A stretch of DNA of 64,000 nt. Source: an uncultured Coriobacteriaceae bacterium (GTDB taxonomy: Bacteria; Actinomycetota; Coriobacteriia; Coriobacteriales; Atopobiaceae). Below, piece after piece: positions 44,708 through 54,529 of this stretch. Location of the stretch: the NCBI GenBank assembly GCA_902777325.1, contig CACYTH010000001.1, forward strand, positions 1-64,000, written 5' to 3'. Both the position numbers and the translations under genes were made by a program. Position 1 is the stretch's first letter. Every line of letters begins with the position of its first letter. The notes beneath the pieces are model-generated. The model searched no databases and was not told the origin of the DNA. It worked only from the letters and a program-made list of their open reading frames with translations.

Positions 44708-45531
44708 GCGCTCACCTCCCCCGTGCCGTCGGTCATCACGGCGATGGCGCCAATGCGCCCGCAGGTGCCGCCCTCTGCCCGGTACGAGAAGAACCGGGAC
44801 GTGGCAGATGCCGTCGAGGGGCACTCGTCCGAGATGGCCTCGGCCCCAACGCCAGCCTCGACGAGCGTCTTGCGCACCGCGAGGCCGAGGTCGAGGTGGT
44901 TGTCGGCAGACACGACGTCGCCACCGAACTCGCCGGCAAAGCGCTCGGCAAGGTCCGCGGAGACCTCGTAGTCGGCGGCGGAGATGTGCGGGCCCACGTA
45001 GCAGAGCACCTCGGAGGCGCTGCAGCCAACGGCCTCCACCAGCTTGAGGAGCGCCTTCTCGGAGATGCGCGCGATCGTCCCGCGCCAGCCCGAGTGGATC
45101 ACGGCGAAGCCTCCCGGCGCCACCAGCACGACCGGCACGCAGTCGGCATAGCACAGCAGCACGGGGACGTCCTTCGCCGTGCACACGACGGCGTCGACGC
45201 CCTCGCGGGCCTCGCCCTGCGCCTGCGCCACGGCAGAACCGGAACCGTCGCCAATGACAAGCACCTCACTGCCATGCACCTGGCGCGGGTTGACGAGGCG
45301 CTCCTCGAGCCCCTCGGCATCGAGCGCGGCAAGCAGCAGGCGGCGGTTGGCCGCAACGGTCGCCGCATCGTCACCACAGGCGTCACCCAGGTTGAGCGAG
45401 CCATACGGCTTCTTCGAGTAGCCGCCGGTACGCTCGGTGAACGCGAGCGTGACCCCGCCGGGGCGACGGGTGTCGCCCAGCAGGGTCACGCCATTTGAGG
45501 CGTAGCGGGTGAGATGTGGCTTCGCGACCAT
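44704..45531 (-). CDS. pgeF: Peptidoglycan editing factor PgeF (laccase-domain, YlmD-like)
   Basis: Purine nucleoside phosphorylase/laccase-like fold protein; in E. coli it removes wrongly placed amino acids from peptidoglycan precursors. The 275-residue protein has the metal-site residues in QVHGSEV, LCYADCVPVVL and HSGWRG. It starts at 45531 where its ATG overlaps the ftsZ TAA by one base, so the two are coupled. The neighbourhood ftsZ-pgeF-yggS-sepF is typical of Gram-positive bacteria. Confidence 0.93.
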   Translation of the reverse strand: MVAKPHLTRYASNGVTLLGDTRRPGGVTLAFTERTGGYSKKPYGSLNLGDACGDDAATVAANRRLLLAALDAEGLEERLVNPRQVHGSEVLVIGDGSGSAVAQAQGEAREGVDAVVCTAKDVPVLLCYADCVPVVLVAPGGFAVIHSGWRGTIARISEKALLKLVEAVGCSASEVLCYVGPHISAADYEVSADLAERFAGEFGGDVVSADNHLDLGLAVRKTLVEAGVGAEAISDECPSTASATSRFFSYRAEGGTCGRIGAIAVMTDGTGEVSA

Positions 45532-46628
45532 TAGAGGCGGCTGCGCTTCAGGAAGTCGGGGATGTCGAAGGCACCAGCGGAGCCCTGGTTGCCGCCGCGC
45601 TGGGCGCTGGCGGTCGGGCGCGCCTGCTGGCGCGGCTCGGGTGCGGCGAAGGACATCGAGGACTGGGTGCCGCCCTCGTTGAAGCCCGTGGCGATGACGG
45701 TGACACGCACCTGGTCGCCCAGGGACTCGTCGACGACGGTACCGAAGATGATGGTGGCGTCGGGGTCGACGTTCTTGGCGACGAGGTCGGCGGCGTCGTT
45801 GATCTCCTGGATGCCGAGGTCCTTGTTGCCGGCGACCGACAGCAGGACGCGCGTCGCGCCCTCGCAGCCCGTCTCGAGCAGCGGGCTGGAGATGGCCTGC
45901 TCGGCGGCCTCTGCGGCGCGGTTGTCGCCGGCAGCGGTGCCGATGCCCATCATTGCCGAGCCGGAGCCGCGCATGATGGTGCAGACGTCTGCGAAGTCGA
46001 GGTTGATCAGGCCGGGCACGGTGATGAGGTCCGTGATGCCCTGGGTGCCCTGGCACAGCACGTCGTCGGCCATGCGGAAGGCCTCGAGCATGGTGGTCTT
46101 CTTCTCGGAGAGGTCAAGCAGGCGGTCGTTGGGGATCACGATGAGCGTGTCGACGTTCTCCTGCAGCTTCTCGATGCCACCCTGCGCGGACTGGGCGCGC
46201 TTGCGGCCCTCGAAGGTGAAGGGCTTGGTGACGACGCCCACGGTAAGAGCGCCCACGTCGTTCTTGGAGATGTCAGCGACGACGGGAGCGGCGCCGGTGC
46301 CGGTGCCACCGCCCTCGCCAGCGGTGATGAAGACCATGTCGGCGCCGGCCAGGGCACGCTTGATCTCGTCACGGCTGTCCTCGGCTGCCTCGGCTCCAAC
46401 CTCGGGGTTGGCGCCTGCGCCCAGGCCCTTGGTGATGTCGGTGCCGATGTGCACCTTGATGTCGGCGTCGGAGATGGCGAGTGCCTGGGCGTCGGTGTTG
46501 ACGGCGACGAACTCGACGCCGCGGATGCCCTCCTCGATCATGCGGTTGACGGCATTGGTGCCGCCGCCGCCCACACCTACGACCTTGATGACGGCGAGGT
46601 AGTTGCTGGCGATGTCGTTGTCGTTCAT
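45531..46628 (-). CDS. ftsZ: Cell division protein FtsZ
   Basis: Tubulin-like GTPase that forms the division ring. The 365-residue protein has the tubulin signature [10 protein letters not shown], the T7-loop NLDFADV region and a short linker ending in the conserved C-terminal peptide [11 protein letters not shown], the binding site for SepF. The start ATG at 46628 has AAGGAGGAG upstream. It is separated from ftsQ by about 395 bases with its own promoter and heads the ftsZ-pgeF-yggS-sepF-proC-yggT unit. Confidence 0.97.
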   Translation of the reverse strand: MNDNDIASNYLAVIKVVGVGGGGTNAVNRMIEEGIRGVEFVAVNTDAQALAISDADIKVHIGTDITKGLGAGANPEVGAEAAEDSRDEIKRALAGADMVFITAGEGGGTGTGAAPVVADISKNDVGALTVGVVTKPFTFEGRKRAQSAQGGIEKLQENVDTLIVIPNDRLLDLSEKKTTMLEAFRMADDVLCQGTQGITDLITVPGLINLDFADVCTIMRGSGSAMMGIGTAAGDNRAAEAAEQAISSPLLETGCEGATRVLLSVAGNKDLGIQEINDAADLVAKNVDPDATIIFGTVVDESLGDQVRVTVIATGFNEGGTQSSMSFAAPEPRQQARPTASAQRGGNQGSAGAFDIPDFLKRSRL

Positions 46629-47022
46629 GTCTCCTCCTTGTGGGGCCTTGCTCCGGCGGCCGTGCCGCCACTCCTTCGGTTGTAGTGCCTGAGGGACCGT
46701 CCGCGGTGTGGGTGCCCCCCTGTCGTGCCTGTGCAATCGTGACGTGATGTCGAGCGACGGTGCAGCGTTTGGAATTCGATCGTTCTACGTCGGTTGCGTG
46801 CCCCTCCACGGCCTTCGGAAAACCCTAAACCTCAGGTTAAACCCTATATCCGCTTCAAAGCGCGTTATCTTTACACAAGAAAACGCGGGAAGTCAACAAA
46901 AATGTTGTGAATGTGAAAAGCGCAGGTAGTTGGCCTAATTTGCAATCTTTCAAACTTTTAAGCTCAACTTGAGGTAAACCCCATTTTTACGGGATTCCGA
47001 GCCTGCTTGAGCCTTTAGAGTC
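46629..47022 (-). other. AT-rich ftsQ-ftsZ intergenic region
   Basis: A 394-base gap that is much richer in A+T than the flanking genes. It contains a promoter candidate and, near the ftsQ end, a short imperfect stem AATCCC with GGGGTT. No gene, tRNA or recognised RNA family was seen. The long leader (about 240 bases from promoter to start) could carry further control of ftsZ. Confidence 0.6.
46868..46896 (-). promoter_or_regulatory. Promoter candidate of ftsZ
   Basis: On the minus strand TTGACT and TAAAGA are spaced by 17 bases, about 240 bases before the ftsZ start. The -35 is a good match and the -10 is moderate. Confidence 0.5.
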
Positions 47023-48174
47023 TCAACCCTCGAGTCCCCAGTACTGCTCGTAGGTGTAGTAGACCCCGTCGTCTCCAAGGATCATATCGGAGGTGTCCTG
47101 GCCCGTCGAGCCGTCTGTCGAGGTCCCGTCACCCGTCACCGAGCCGTCATCCGAGCCTCCGTTGGCGCCCGTGCCGTCAGCGCCGGTCCCATCGGCATTG
47201 GTGGCCGACCCATCGGTGGGCTGCTCCCCTGTAGGTGCTGTCTGGGCAGGTCCTGTGGCGCCATCGACCGTCAGGGCCTCGTCCGTCTGGATGCCCGTGC
47301 CCTCGCTCACCGACTCGGTGCCGATTCGCCGATATGACGGCTGGCTGGGCACGCGCACGTTGATGTAGGTGATTTGGTTGGGATGCTTCTCGAGGATCTG
47401 GCCGATCACGGCCTCCTTGACGTCAATGTTGGTGGGCGCCCCCAGCGACACCTCGATGCCGCTCTTGAGCGTGCAGCCCACACTCTCGACGCTCGATGCG
47501 GTGTAGCAGACGACCTGTGCGGAGAAATCGGCGGAGAACTGCTCGCGATACGCCGCGATGGCCTTGAGCACCTCGTCGTTGGCCATCTTTCCCGCCTGCG
47601 GGCTAAGGGAGGTGGGCACCCCGGTGATGAGCAGGGCGTTCATCTTCTGTGCCAGCGCGAGCGCGACGTCGTCGGCAGACTGACCGTCGGCCACCGTGAG
47701 GTTGATCGGCTCGATCCAGACGCTGTCCTCCCCCAGGCACCAGCAGACCGAGCCGGTGCTCATCTTGACCAGACAGTCCACCCGGCGTTCCGTTACCTCG
47801 ATCTTGAGGCGGTCGGGAAACTCCCGCGTGAACGACACAGACCCAACCCAGGGGTTGCGCTTGAGGTTCTCGGTGATGGCGGCCTGGTCGAAGGTGAGCA
47901 GCGTGGTGCCCTCCTCGACATTCGCCAGCTTGGCGATGTTCTCGGCGCTCAGGTGCTCGGTCGACTCTGCGTCAATCGATGCGATGGTGAACATGGGCGA
48001 GCTCGATAGCGCGATGAACCCCACCAATAGGATGACGAGCAGGCAGGCCATGATGACAAGGGCGACGATAATCGTACGGATGCCCTTGTGGTCGCCGGAC
48101 CGATCGTCTCCATCGTAGGTAAGGTGACGGGTGCGCGGTGCTTCGTTTTGTGCTGCGTTCCAGCGCTCTGCCAT
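47023..48174 (-). CDS. ftsQ: Cell division protein FtsQ/DivIB
   Basis: Bitopic division protein that links FtsL and FtsB-type partners to the septal synthase. The 383-residue protein has a cytoplasmic tail, a membrane helix (about residues 33-58), the POTRA domain starting at FTIASIDAEST, the FtsQ beta domain, and a long low-complexity tail rich in Thr, Gly and Asp (about 290-365). The start is the ATG at 48174 (MAERWNAAQ) with AGGAAG upstream, 7 bases after murB. The tail is unusual for FtsQ and ends in DDGVYYTYEQYWGLEG. Confidence 0.9.
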   Translation of the reverse strand: MAERWNAAQNEAPRTRHLTYDGDDRSGDHKGIRTIIVALVIMACLLVILLVGFIALSSSPMFTIASIDAESTEHLSAENIAKLANVEEGTTLLTFDQAAITENLKRNPWVGSVSFTREFPDRLKIEVTERRVDCLVKMSTGSVCWCLGEDSVWIEPINLTVADGQSADDVALALAQKMNALLITGVPTSLSPQAGKMANDEVLKAIAAYREQFSADFSAQVVCYTASSVESVGCTLKSGIEVSLGAPTNIDVKEAVIGQILEKHPNQITYINVRVPSQPSYRRIGTESVSEGTGIQTDEALTVDGATGPAQTAPTGEQPTDGSATNADGTGADGTGANGGSDDGSVTGDGTSTDGSTGQDTSDMILGDDGVYYTYEQYWGLEG

Positions 48175-48181
48175 GTGCTTC

Positions 48182-49093
48182 CTACCCCTCAAACCCGAGG
48201 AACTTCACCTCTGGGGTGAGATCGACCCCGTAGCGCTCCTGAACCTGGCCGTGCATGTGGTTGATGACGGCAAGCACGTCGGTGGCGCGCGCGCCGCCCT
48301 CGTTGACCACAAAGTTGGCGTGTCGATCGGAGACAGCCGCCTGCCCCACCCGATAGCCCTTGAGCTGGCAGCCCTCGAGCATGGCACCCACCGAGCGGTC
48401 GCCCGGATTCTTGAAGACCGAGCCGCAGCAGGGCTTTCCGGTGGGTTGCGTGGCGCGTCTTCGAGCGAGGCGTCGGTTCATCTCGGAGGCAACGGCAGCC
48501 TTGGTCGAGCGGGCGAGCTCGAAGGTCGCCTCGAGGATGATCTCGTCGGAGGGGATGGTCGTCCAACGGTAGCCCCACTCGATGTCGGAGGCAAGGTAGC
48601 GGCGCATGCCTACCCCAGGACGATAGGTGACGACGTCGCGCACCGCGCGCCCGATCCACTCGTGGCGGCTGCCCGCGTCCATCGACAGGGCGCCACCCAC
48701 GGTGCCCGGGATGCCCGCACAGCACTCGAGGCCCGAGAGCTCCTCGGAAAGCGACTTGTTGACCAGGCGCGCGAGAAGAACGCCCGCTCCTGCGCTGATG
48801 GTTGTGCCCTCCACCTGAATGCGGTCGAACTCAGAGCCGAGCCTGACCACGCAGCCGCGATAGCCAGCGTCCGAGGCGAGGACGTTGGAGCCCCTGCCAA
48901 GAATCACCCATGGCACCTGCTCGGCCTCGAGGACGCGAAACAGCGATACGAGACCCGCGTAGGTGTTGGCGACCGCCACGAGGTCGGCCGGACCACCGAT
49001 GCGGTAGGTCGTGCACGAGGCGAGCGCGACGTCGGATGCCACGCTCACGCCCTCTGTGGTAGAAAGCGCCTTGAAGGCCCGAAGCACGCTCAC
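48182..49093 (-). CDS. murB: UDP-N-acetylenolpyruvoylglucosamine reductase
   Basis: Reduces UDP-GlcNAc-enolpyruvate to UDP-MurNAc using FAD and NADPH. The 303-residue protein has the FAD-binding motifs YRIGGPADLV, GRGSNVLASD and CCGIPGTVGGA-like (ECCAGIPGTVGG), and the catalytic segment PCCGSVFKNP. Its start overlaps the murC stop by 4 bases. Confidence 0.96.
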   Translation of the reverse strand: MSVLRAFKALSTTEGVSVASDVALASCTTYRIGGPADLVAVANTYAGLVSLFRVLEAEQVPWVILGRGSNVLASDAGYRGCVVRLGSEFDRIQVEGTTISAGAGVLLARLVNKSLSEELSGLECCAGIPGTVGGALSMDAGSRHEWIGRAVRDVVTYRPGVGMRRYLASDIEWGYRWTTIPSDEIILEATFELARSTKAAVASEMNRRLARRRATQPTGKPCCGSVFKNPGDRSVGAMLEGCQLKGYRVGQAAVSDRHANFVVNEGGARATDVLAVINHMHGQVQERYGVDLTPEVKFLGFEG

Positions 49094-50511
49094 TCCTCGG
49101 AGCCTTCCCCCGCCCGCTCGCGCAGTGCGGCAATCAGGTCCGGGCCGATGGAGGTCACGTCGCCCGCGCCCTGCGTGATCACGAGGTCGCCCGCGCGGCA
49201 GACGTCGCAGAGGTAGGCGATGACGTCCTTGCGGCGGTCGATCGACACGACCTCCGCCTTGCCGAGCTTCTGGGCACGGGAGGCCAGAACGCGCCCGGAC
49301 ACGCCGGGGATGGGCATCTCGCCCGCGGGAAACACGTCCATGACGACGAGCAGGTCAGCCTGGTCGAAAGCGCGGGCGAAGTCATCGAGCAGCGCCTGCG
49401 TGCGGGTGTACCGATGCGGCTGGAAGACCGAGATGATGCGGTCGAAGCCCATGTCGGCAGCGGCTGCCATGGTCGCCTTGATCTCGGTGGGATGATGGCC
49501 GTAGTCGTCCACGACCGTGATCCCCTGGATGTCGCCCACGTGCGTGAAGCGACGATGCGCGCCCTTGAAGGCCGAGAGAGCCTCTGCGGCAGCCACGGCG
49601 TCGCAGCCGAGAGCCTCCGCCACGGCTATGGCTGCGGTGGCATTGGAGAGGTTGTGGGCACCGGGATTGGCCGCTAGGGTCACGCTGACCTCGGCGCCCG
49701 ACGGTGTCTTGACGCTGCAGCAGTTCTCGAGGCGATGGTTGGAGGGCATCGGGGTGCAGACGTAGTCGTTGCCGTCCTCGAAGCCGTAGGTGAGCACGCG
49801 ACGGCCCGTGGAGCGGGCGAGCTCCACGTAGTGCGCCACGTCGCCATTGATGATCACCGTGCCGTCCTCGCCCACCAGGTCCATGAACTGGCAGAAGGTC
49901 TTCTCGATGTTCTCGAGGGTGCCATAGTGGTCGAGGTGGTCCGCCTCGATGTTGGTGACGACGACCACGTTGGGGTCGAGGTAGAGGAAGGAGCCGTCAG
50001 ACTCGTCCGCCTCGCAGACGAAGTACCCGCCACGGCCGTCGCGGCCGTTGGTGCCGTACTCCTCAACCACGCCGCCGATGAGGAACGACGGGTCCATGTC
50101 GAGGTGGTCGAGCATGGAGGCGACCATCGAGGAGGTAGTGGTCTTGCCATGGGTGCCGGCAACCGCGATGGTGGTGGCGCCCACGCCGAGCGCCGCGAGC
50201 ATCTGCGCGCGGGCCCAGACGGGAATGCCCAGCTCACGCGCGCGGACGACCTCGGGGTTGGTGTCGGGGATGGCCGACGAGATGACCACTACGCTCGGGG
50301 AGAGCTCGTCGATGACGTCGGCCGTGTGGCCGATCCTGACATCGATGCCCGCGGCCTCCAGGTCACGCACGTAGCGCGAGGCCTTGAGGTCGGAGCCGCT
50401 CACGCGACACCCGCGCTCGTGGAGGACGAGCGCGATACCGCTCATGCCGGCGCCGCCGATACCTATGAAATGGGCACTCTCGATGACCTGTGCCTCGATG
50501 TTGTCTGCCAT
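49090..50511 (-). CDS. murC: UDP-N-acetylmuramate--L-alanine ligase
   Basis: Adds L-alanine to UDP-MurNAc. The 473-residue Mur ligase begins with the UDP-binding motif HFIGIGGAGMSGIA and has the ATP site GTHGKTTTSSM, EADESDGSF and the DDYGHHPTEI segment. The start is the ATG at 50511 (MADNIEAQV) with AAAGGTGG upstream; the open frame before it lacks a ribosome binding site. It follows murG by 88 bases and is coupled to murB. Confidence 0.96.
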   Translation of the reverse strand: MADNIEAQVIESAHFIGIGGAGMSGIALVLHERGCRVSGSDLKASRYVRDLEAAGIDVRIGHTADVIDELSPSVVVISSAIPDTNPEVVRARELGIPVWARAQMLAALGVGATTIAVAGTHGKTTTSSMVASMLDHLDMDPSFLIGGVVEEYGTNGRDGRGGYFVCEADESDGSFLYLDPNVVVVTNIEADHLDHYGTLENIEKTFCQFMDLVGEDGTVIINGDVAHYVELARSTGRRVLTYGFEDGNDYVCTPMPSNHRLENCCSVKTPSGAEVSVTLAANPGAHNLSNATAAIAVAEALGCDAVAAAEALSAFKGAHRRFTHVGDIQGITVVDDYGHHPTEIKATMAAAADMGFDRIISVFQPHRYTRTQALLDDFARAFDQADLLVVMDVFPAGEMPIPGVSGRVLASRAQKLGKAEVVSIDRRKDVIAYLCDVCRAGDLVITQGAGDVTSIGPDLIAALRERAGEGSEE

Positions 50512-50599
50512 CCTGACCACCTTTCTCGACAGGGACACAAACAAGTGGGTCTCTACTGTAGCGCATGTTTGGCGCCGTCGACGCACCTACACGCAGACC

Positions 50600-51727
50600 C
50601 TATCGCCCCTGGGCCGCCGCCTCGACCTGGTCGGCAAGCACCGCCGCGGCCTGGTCCTGCGCGAGGCCGCGTGCGCACTCGCGCATCTGGTCGCGCTTGT
50701 CGGCGTCGTCGATAAGACCGAGCAGCTCGCTCGCGAAGGCAGGGCTGCCGATGGCGTCATCCGCCAGCATGACCGCCGCGCCGGCGTCCACGAGGTAGCG
50801 GGCGTTGGTGGTCTGATGGTCGGCCGTCGCGAAGGGATAGGGCACCAGCATGCTCGGCACCGCGAGCGCCGCGATCTCCGCGATCGACGAGGCGCCCGCA
50901 CGGGAGAGGACGAGGTCTGCCGCCGCGAGGGCCTCCCCCATGTTGTCGATGTACGGACGGACCTCCCAGCGCGCCGCCTGCTCGTCGGTGAGCGCGAGCG
51001 CGGAGGTCACCTCGTCGTAGAGCTCCTTGCCCGTCGAGTGCACAATGTGGAGGTTGGGGCGGCTCAGCAGCGCGTCCTTGAGCGCCGAGACGCCCTCGTT
51101 GAGGTGGCGCGCGCCGAGGCTGCCGCCAAAGACGAGCAGCATCGTCTGCTCTTCGGTGATGCCGAAGTCCGCGCGGCCGGCATCACGGCTGGCATCGATG
51201 ACGCTGCGGCGCACGGGGTTGCCCGTGACCACGATCTGGGTGGAGGCACCCGCACGGTCGCGGAAGGCGTCGATGGCAACCGGGAGCGCGACGCAGACCT
51301 TTGTCGCCGCCTTGGCAGAGGTCTTGTTGGCAAGGCCCGGCACGGAGTTCTGCTCGTGGAGCACCGTGGGCACGCCGTGGCGCGCGCACCAACGCATGAG
51401 CGGCAGCTCGATGTAGGCGCCAAAGCCCACGGCCACGTCGGGCTTGCCGACCTCGGCAAAGCGGCGGTCGAGGTCGCGCTCGGCCCGACGCATGCGGATC
51501 AGGGCGGTGATGAGGGTCCAGGGGCGGGAGCGGTCGAAGCCCGTCACGTCGAGCGACGTGAGGCCAAAGCCCGCCTGTGGCACCAGCGTGCCCTCCAGTC
51601 GGCGCTGCTGCCCAAAGAACCCCACCTTGTGGCCACGAGCGGCCAGCTCCTCGGCCAGTGCAAGCGCCGGGTTGATGTGTCCGGCGGTGCCGCCTGCGGC
51701 AATGGCCACCGAGAGCTTCTTCTCCAT
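50600..51727 (-). CDS. murG: Undecaprenyl-PP-MurNAc-pentapeptide GlcNAc transferase MurG
   Basis: GT28 enzyme that makes lipid II from lipid I on the inner face of the membrane. The 375-residue protein has the acceptor-site loop AAGGTAGHINPALA, FGGSLGARHLN and the UDP-GlcNAc-binding motif SRAGASSIAEIA. The start ATG at 51727 is preceded by GGGGGT and lies 4 bases after the ftsW stop. Confidence 0.96.
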   Translation of the reverse strand: MEKKLSVAIAAGGTAGHINPALALAEELAARGHKVGFFGQQRRLEGTLVPQAGFGLTSLDVTGFDRSRPWTLITALIRMRRAERDLDRRFAEVGKPDVAVGFGAYIELPLMRWCARHGVPTVLHEQNSVPGLANKTSAKAATKVCVALPVAIDAFRDRAGASTQIVVTGNPVRRSVIDASRDAGRADFGITEEQTMLLVFGGSLGARHLNEGVSALKDALLSRPNLHIVHSTGKELYDEVTSALALTDEQAARWEVRPYIDNMGEALAAADLVLSRAGASSIAEIAALAVPSMLVPYPFATADHQTTNARYLVDAGAAVMLADDAIGSPAFASELLGLIDDADKRDQMRECARGLAQDQAAAVLADQVEAAAQGR

Positions 51728-51731
51728 GGCG

Positions 51732-53093
51732 TTACCCCCTTCCGCCGCGGCTTGTGTCGCGGCCCCTGAGCCTATCGGAAGCGCTTGGGCCGAGGTCGAT
51801 GCGCCTCGTCCCGTTGGAATTGAGTGAGACCCTCCCTCTGGGGCCCTCAGAGCCCCTGGAGGCGCGAATGTCTGCCGGAGAGCCCATACCGCCCTCGATG
51901 ACGCGCAGCCCCTGCGAGGTGCCCTCGTAGACGGTAAAGCCGCGAGAGCCCGTGGCCTTCGACGTGCGCGCGACGGAGAGCACCAGGCCCATCAGGATCA
52001 GCGTGGAGATGACCGACGAGCCACCGTAGGAGATGAAGGGCACCGGCTTGCCCGAAAGCGGGGCCATGCAAAGGACGCCGCACGCGTTCAGGCTCAGCTG
52101 TATGGCCAGAAGCGTCATGCACCCGGAGGCAATGAGCCTTCCGGAGAGGTCCGGCGCGCTGCGGGCGATCCTGAAGCCGATCCATACGAGCAGGGCAAAG
52201 AGCGCCAGCACCATGAGGGTGCCCACGAGTCCGAGCTCCTCTCCGATGACGGCATAGATGAAGTCGTTGTGCGCCATGGGCAGATAGGAGTACTTCTGCC
52301 GGCTGTTGCCTATCCCCCTGCCGAACAGTCCCCCGGAGCCAAAGGCGTAGAGCCCCTGAATGACCTGGTAGCCATCGCCATACGGGTCCTGCCACGGGTC
52401 GAGCATGGTGACGATGCGCGCGCGGGAGTAGTCGTCCTTGAAGGCCAGGAACAGGACGAACGCAAGCGCTATCGCACCGACCGTCGCGACATGCCTGACG
52501 GGCATCCCTCCCAAGAAGAGCATGATGGCCACTGTGAGGCCAATGATGCAGGTGGTGCCCTTGTCGGGCTCCAGGAGTATCAGCAGCAGCGGAAAGCCGA
52601 CCATGAGGGCAAGGCGAATTCCAAGGCCGCTGAGGTCGTGGTCGTCCTCGAAGTATCGCTGTGCCACGGACGCAGCGGACAGGATGACGCTCCCCTTGGC
52701 AAACTCCGACGGCTGCAGGTTTACGGGGCCTGCCGGTATCCAGCGGGTGGCGCCATAGGCGCCCTGGCCCGCAGGACCGAACACGACCAAGAGCATCGCG
52801 ACCACGGCCACGCAGATGGGAATGCAGAACTTCTCGGACCAGGTGTGATAGTCGAAGTGCGCGACGAAGAGGGCCACTGCGGCGCCAACGACTATGTAGA
52901 AGAGCTGTCGCTTGAGGTAGTAGGCGGGATCGTGACCGGTGGTCTCCGACGTCAGCGCCATGATCGACGAGGCCGAATAGATCATCAGCAGCCCGAAGGC
53001 CGTGAGCACGAAGACTATGACCGCAAAGACGATGGGCTCCCAGGTGAGGGAAGCCGCACCGGAGCGCCTCGCGCCCTCGTCACGCGATCTCAT
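51732..53093 (-). CDS. ftsW: Septal peptidoglycan polymerase FtsW (SEDS family)
   Basis: Multi-pass membrane glycosyltransferase that polymerises lipid II at the septum with its cognate transpeptidase. The 453-residue protein has about ten helices, the early IYSASS motif, the catalytic-loop region RWIPAGPVNLQPSEFAKG and the C-terminal PFISYGGSS. A long C-terminal cytoplasmic tail, rich in Arg, Ser and Gly (about 380-453), is typical of actinobacteria. Its start overlaps murD by 4 bases. Confidence 0.95.
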   Translation of the reverse strand: MRSRDEGARRSGAASLTWEPIVFAVIVFVLTAFGLLMIYSASSIMALTSETTGHDPAYYLKRQLFYIVVGAAVALFVAHFDYHTWSEKFCIPICVAVVAMLLVVFGPAGQGAYGATRWIPAGPVNLQPSEFAKGSVILSAASVAQRYFEDDHDLSGLGIRLALMVGFPLLLILLEPDKGTTCIIGLTVAIMLFLGGMPVRHVATVGAIALAFVLFLAFKDDYSRARIVTMLDPWQDPYGDGYQVIQGLYAFGSGGLFGRGIGNSRQKYSYLPMAHNDFIYAVIGEELGLVGTLMVLALFALLVWIGFRIARSAPDLSGRLIASGCMTLLAIQLSLNACGVLCMAPLSGKPVPFISYGGSSVISTLILMGLVLSVARTSKATGSRGFTVYEGTSQGLRVIEGGMGSPADIRASRGSEGPRGRVSLNSNGTRRIDLGPSASDRLRGRDTSRGGRG

Positions 53094-54520
53094 GCGCGTG
53101 TCTCCTGGGAGGCTATGCGCTCGGCGACCAAACGCTTGAACACGCGACCACGCTCCTCGAAGCCCGAGAACTCGTCAAAGGACGCGCATGCAGGAGAGAG
53201 GAGCACGGTATCGCCGGGACGGGCGACGCCACAGGCAACGTCGAGAGCGTCGGCCAGATGCTCGGCACGCAGGACCTCGGCAGAGCCGCCAGCCGCCTCG
53301 AAGGCAGACGCAATGCGCTCGCCGCCCTCGCCATAGCACACCACCGCATGGGCGGCGCGGGAGGCGGACGCCACGACGGAGCTGAGGTCGGTTCCCTTGT
53401 CGCGGCCACCCATGAGCAGGACCACCGTCTTGGGGGCAAAGGCCACGAGGGCCTTCTCCACGGCGTCGGTGTTGGTGGCCTTGGAGTCGTTGACAAAGCG
53501 CACGCCATCCAGCTCCCCGCAGGGCTCGATGCGATGCTCGAGCGGGGCGAAGGCACGCAGCCCCGCACGTACCCCCTCGACCGAGGCACCGGCATGAAGC
53601 GCGAGGGCTGACGCGGCAAGTGCGTTCTGCACGTTGTGGTCGCCCAGGATGGAAAGCTCGCCCGCTCGCACCAGCTCGGTCTCCACTCCGTCGATGCGCA
53701 CCACGAGCATGCCGTCGGCTCGACGGAAGGCGGCGTTTGCGCTCCCTGCGTCCTCGTTCACGCACAGGCGCACCACGCGCAGGCCACGGGCCTCGAGACG
53801 CTCGGCGATGGCGACGCACCAGCTGTCCTCGCAAGAGACGACGGCGAGGTCGTCCACGGTCATGTTGGCAAATACGAGCTCCTTGGCGGCAGCATAGGCC
53901 TCGAGGCTCCCGTGCCACGAGATGTGGTCGGGCGTCACGTTGAGCAGGGCCGCTCCAAGCGGATGCAGGTCCTTGGTACCGGCGAGCTGGAAGCTGGAGA
54001 GCTCCGCGACAAACCAGCGGTCGTGCGGGCGCTCGTCCACCTCGCCGATGGCCATGCGACCGATGTTGCCCACGGCAAGGGCGTCGAGGCCCGCAGCGCG
54101 CAGGAGCTCGGTGGTAAGCGTCGTCGCCGTGGTCTTGCCGTTGGTGCCCGTGATGGCGAGCCACTGGCGGGGACTCTCGCGCCAGGCAAACTCGGGCTCT
54201 CCGATGATCTCGTCGGAACATGCCGCCGCAGCCTGATAGAACGCGGAGTGCTCGGGAATGCCAGGCGAGGCGACGGTCAGGTCGAAGTGGCCCTCCACGT
54301 CCTCGGTACCGAGCACGACACGCACGCCCCTTGCCTCGAGGGCGCGGGTCGCCTCGCCCTCGAAGGACTTGAGCCCGCCATAGAGCGTGACCGACGTCAC
54401 GCGCCCGCCAAGGCGGTCGGCGCAATAGGATGCCACGGCCTCGCCGGTCTTTCCCAGGCCCAAAACGCAGACGTCACCGAGTGCCTGCTCGGCCGCCACC
54501 AGCTGCTTCTCGTCAGCCAT
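53090..54520 (-). CDS. murD: UDP-N-acetylmuramoylalanine--D-glutamate ligase
   Basis: Adds D-glutamate to UDP-MurNAc-L-Ala. The 476-residue protein shows the N-terminal Rossmann segment VLGLGKTGEAVASY, the ATP site GTNGKTTATTL, NVTPDHISWH and the C-terminal VNDSKATNTDA. It starts 9 bases after mraY and overlaps ftsW by 4 bases. Confidence 0.96.
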   Translation of the reverse strand: MADEKQLVAAEQALGDVCVLGLGKTGEAVASYCADRLGGRVTSVTLYGGLKSFEGEATRALEARGVRVVLGTEDVEGHFDLTVASPGIPEHSAFYQAAAACSDEIIGEPEFAWRESPRQWLAITGTNGKTTATTLTTELLRAAGLDALAVGNIGRMAIGEVDERPHDRWFVAELSSFQLAGTKDLHPLGAALLNVTPDHISWHGSLEAYAAAKELVFANMTVDDLAVVSCEDSWCVAIAERLEARGLRVVRLCVNEDAGSANAAFRRADGMLVVRIDGVETELVRAGELSILGDHNVQNALAASALALHAGASVEGVRAGLRAFAPLEHRIEPCGELDGVRFVNDSKATNTDAVEKALVAFAPKTVVLLMGGRDKGTDLSSVVASASRAAHAVVCYGEGGERIASAFEAAGGSAEVLRAEHLADALDVACGVARPGDTVLLSPACASFDEFSGFEERGRVFKRLVAERIASQETRA

Positions 54521-54529
54521 AGTCGCCCC

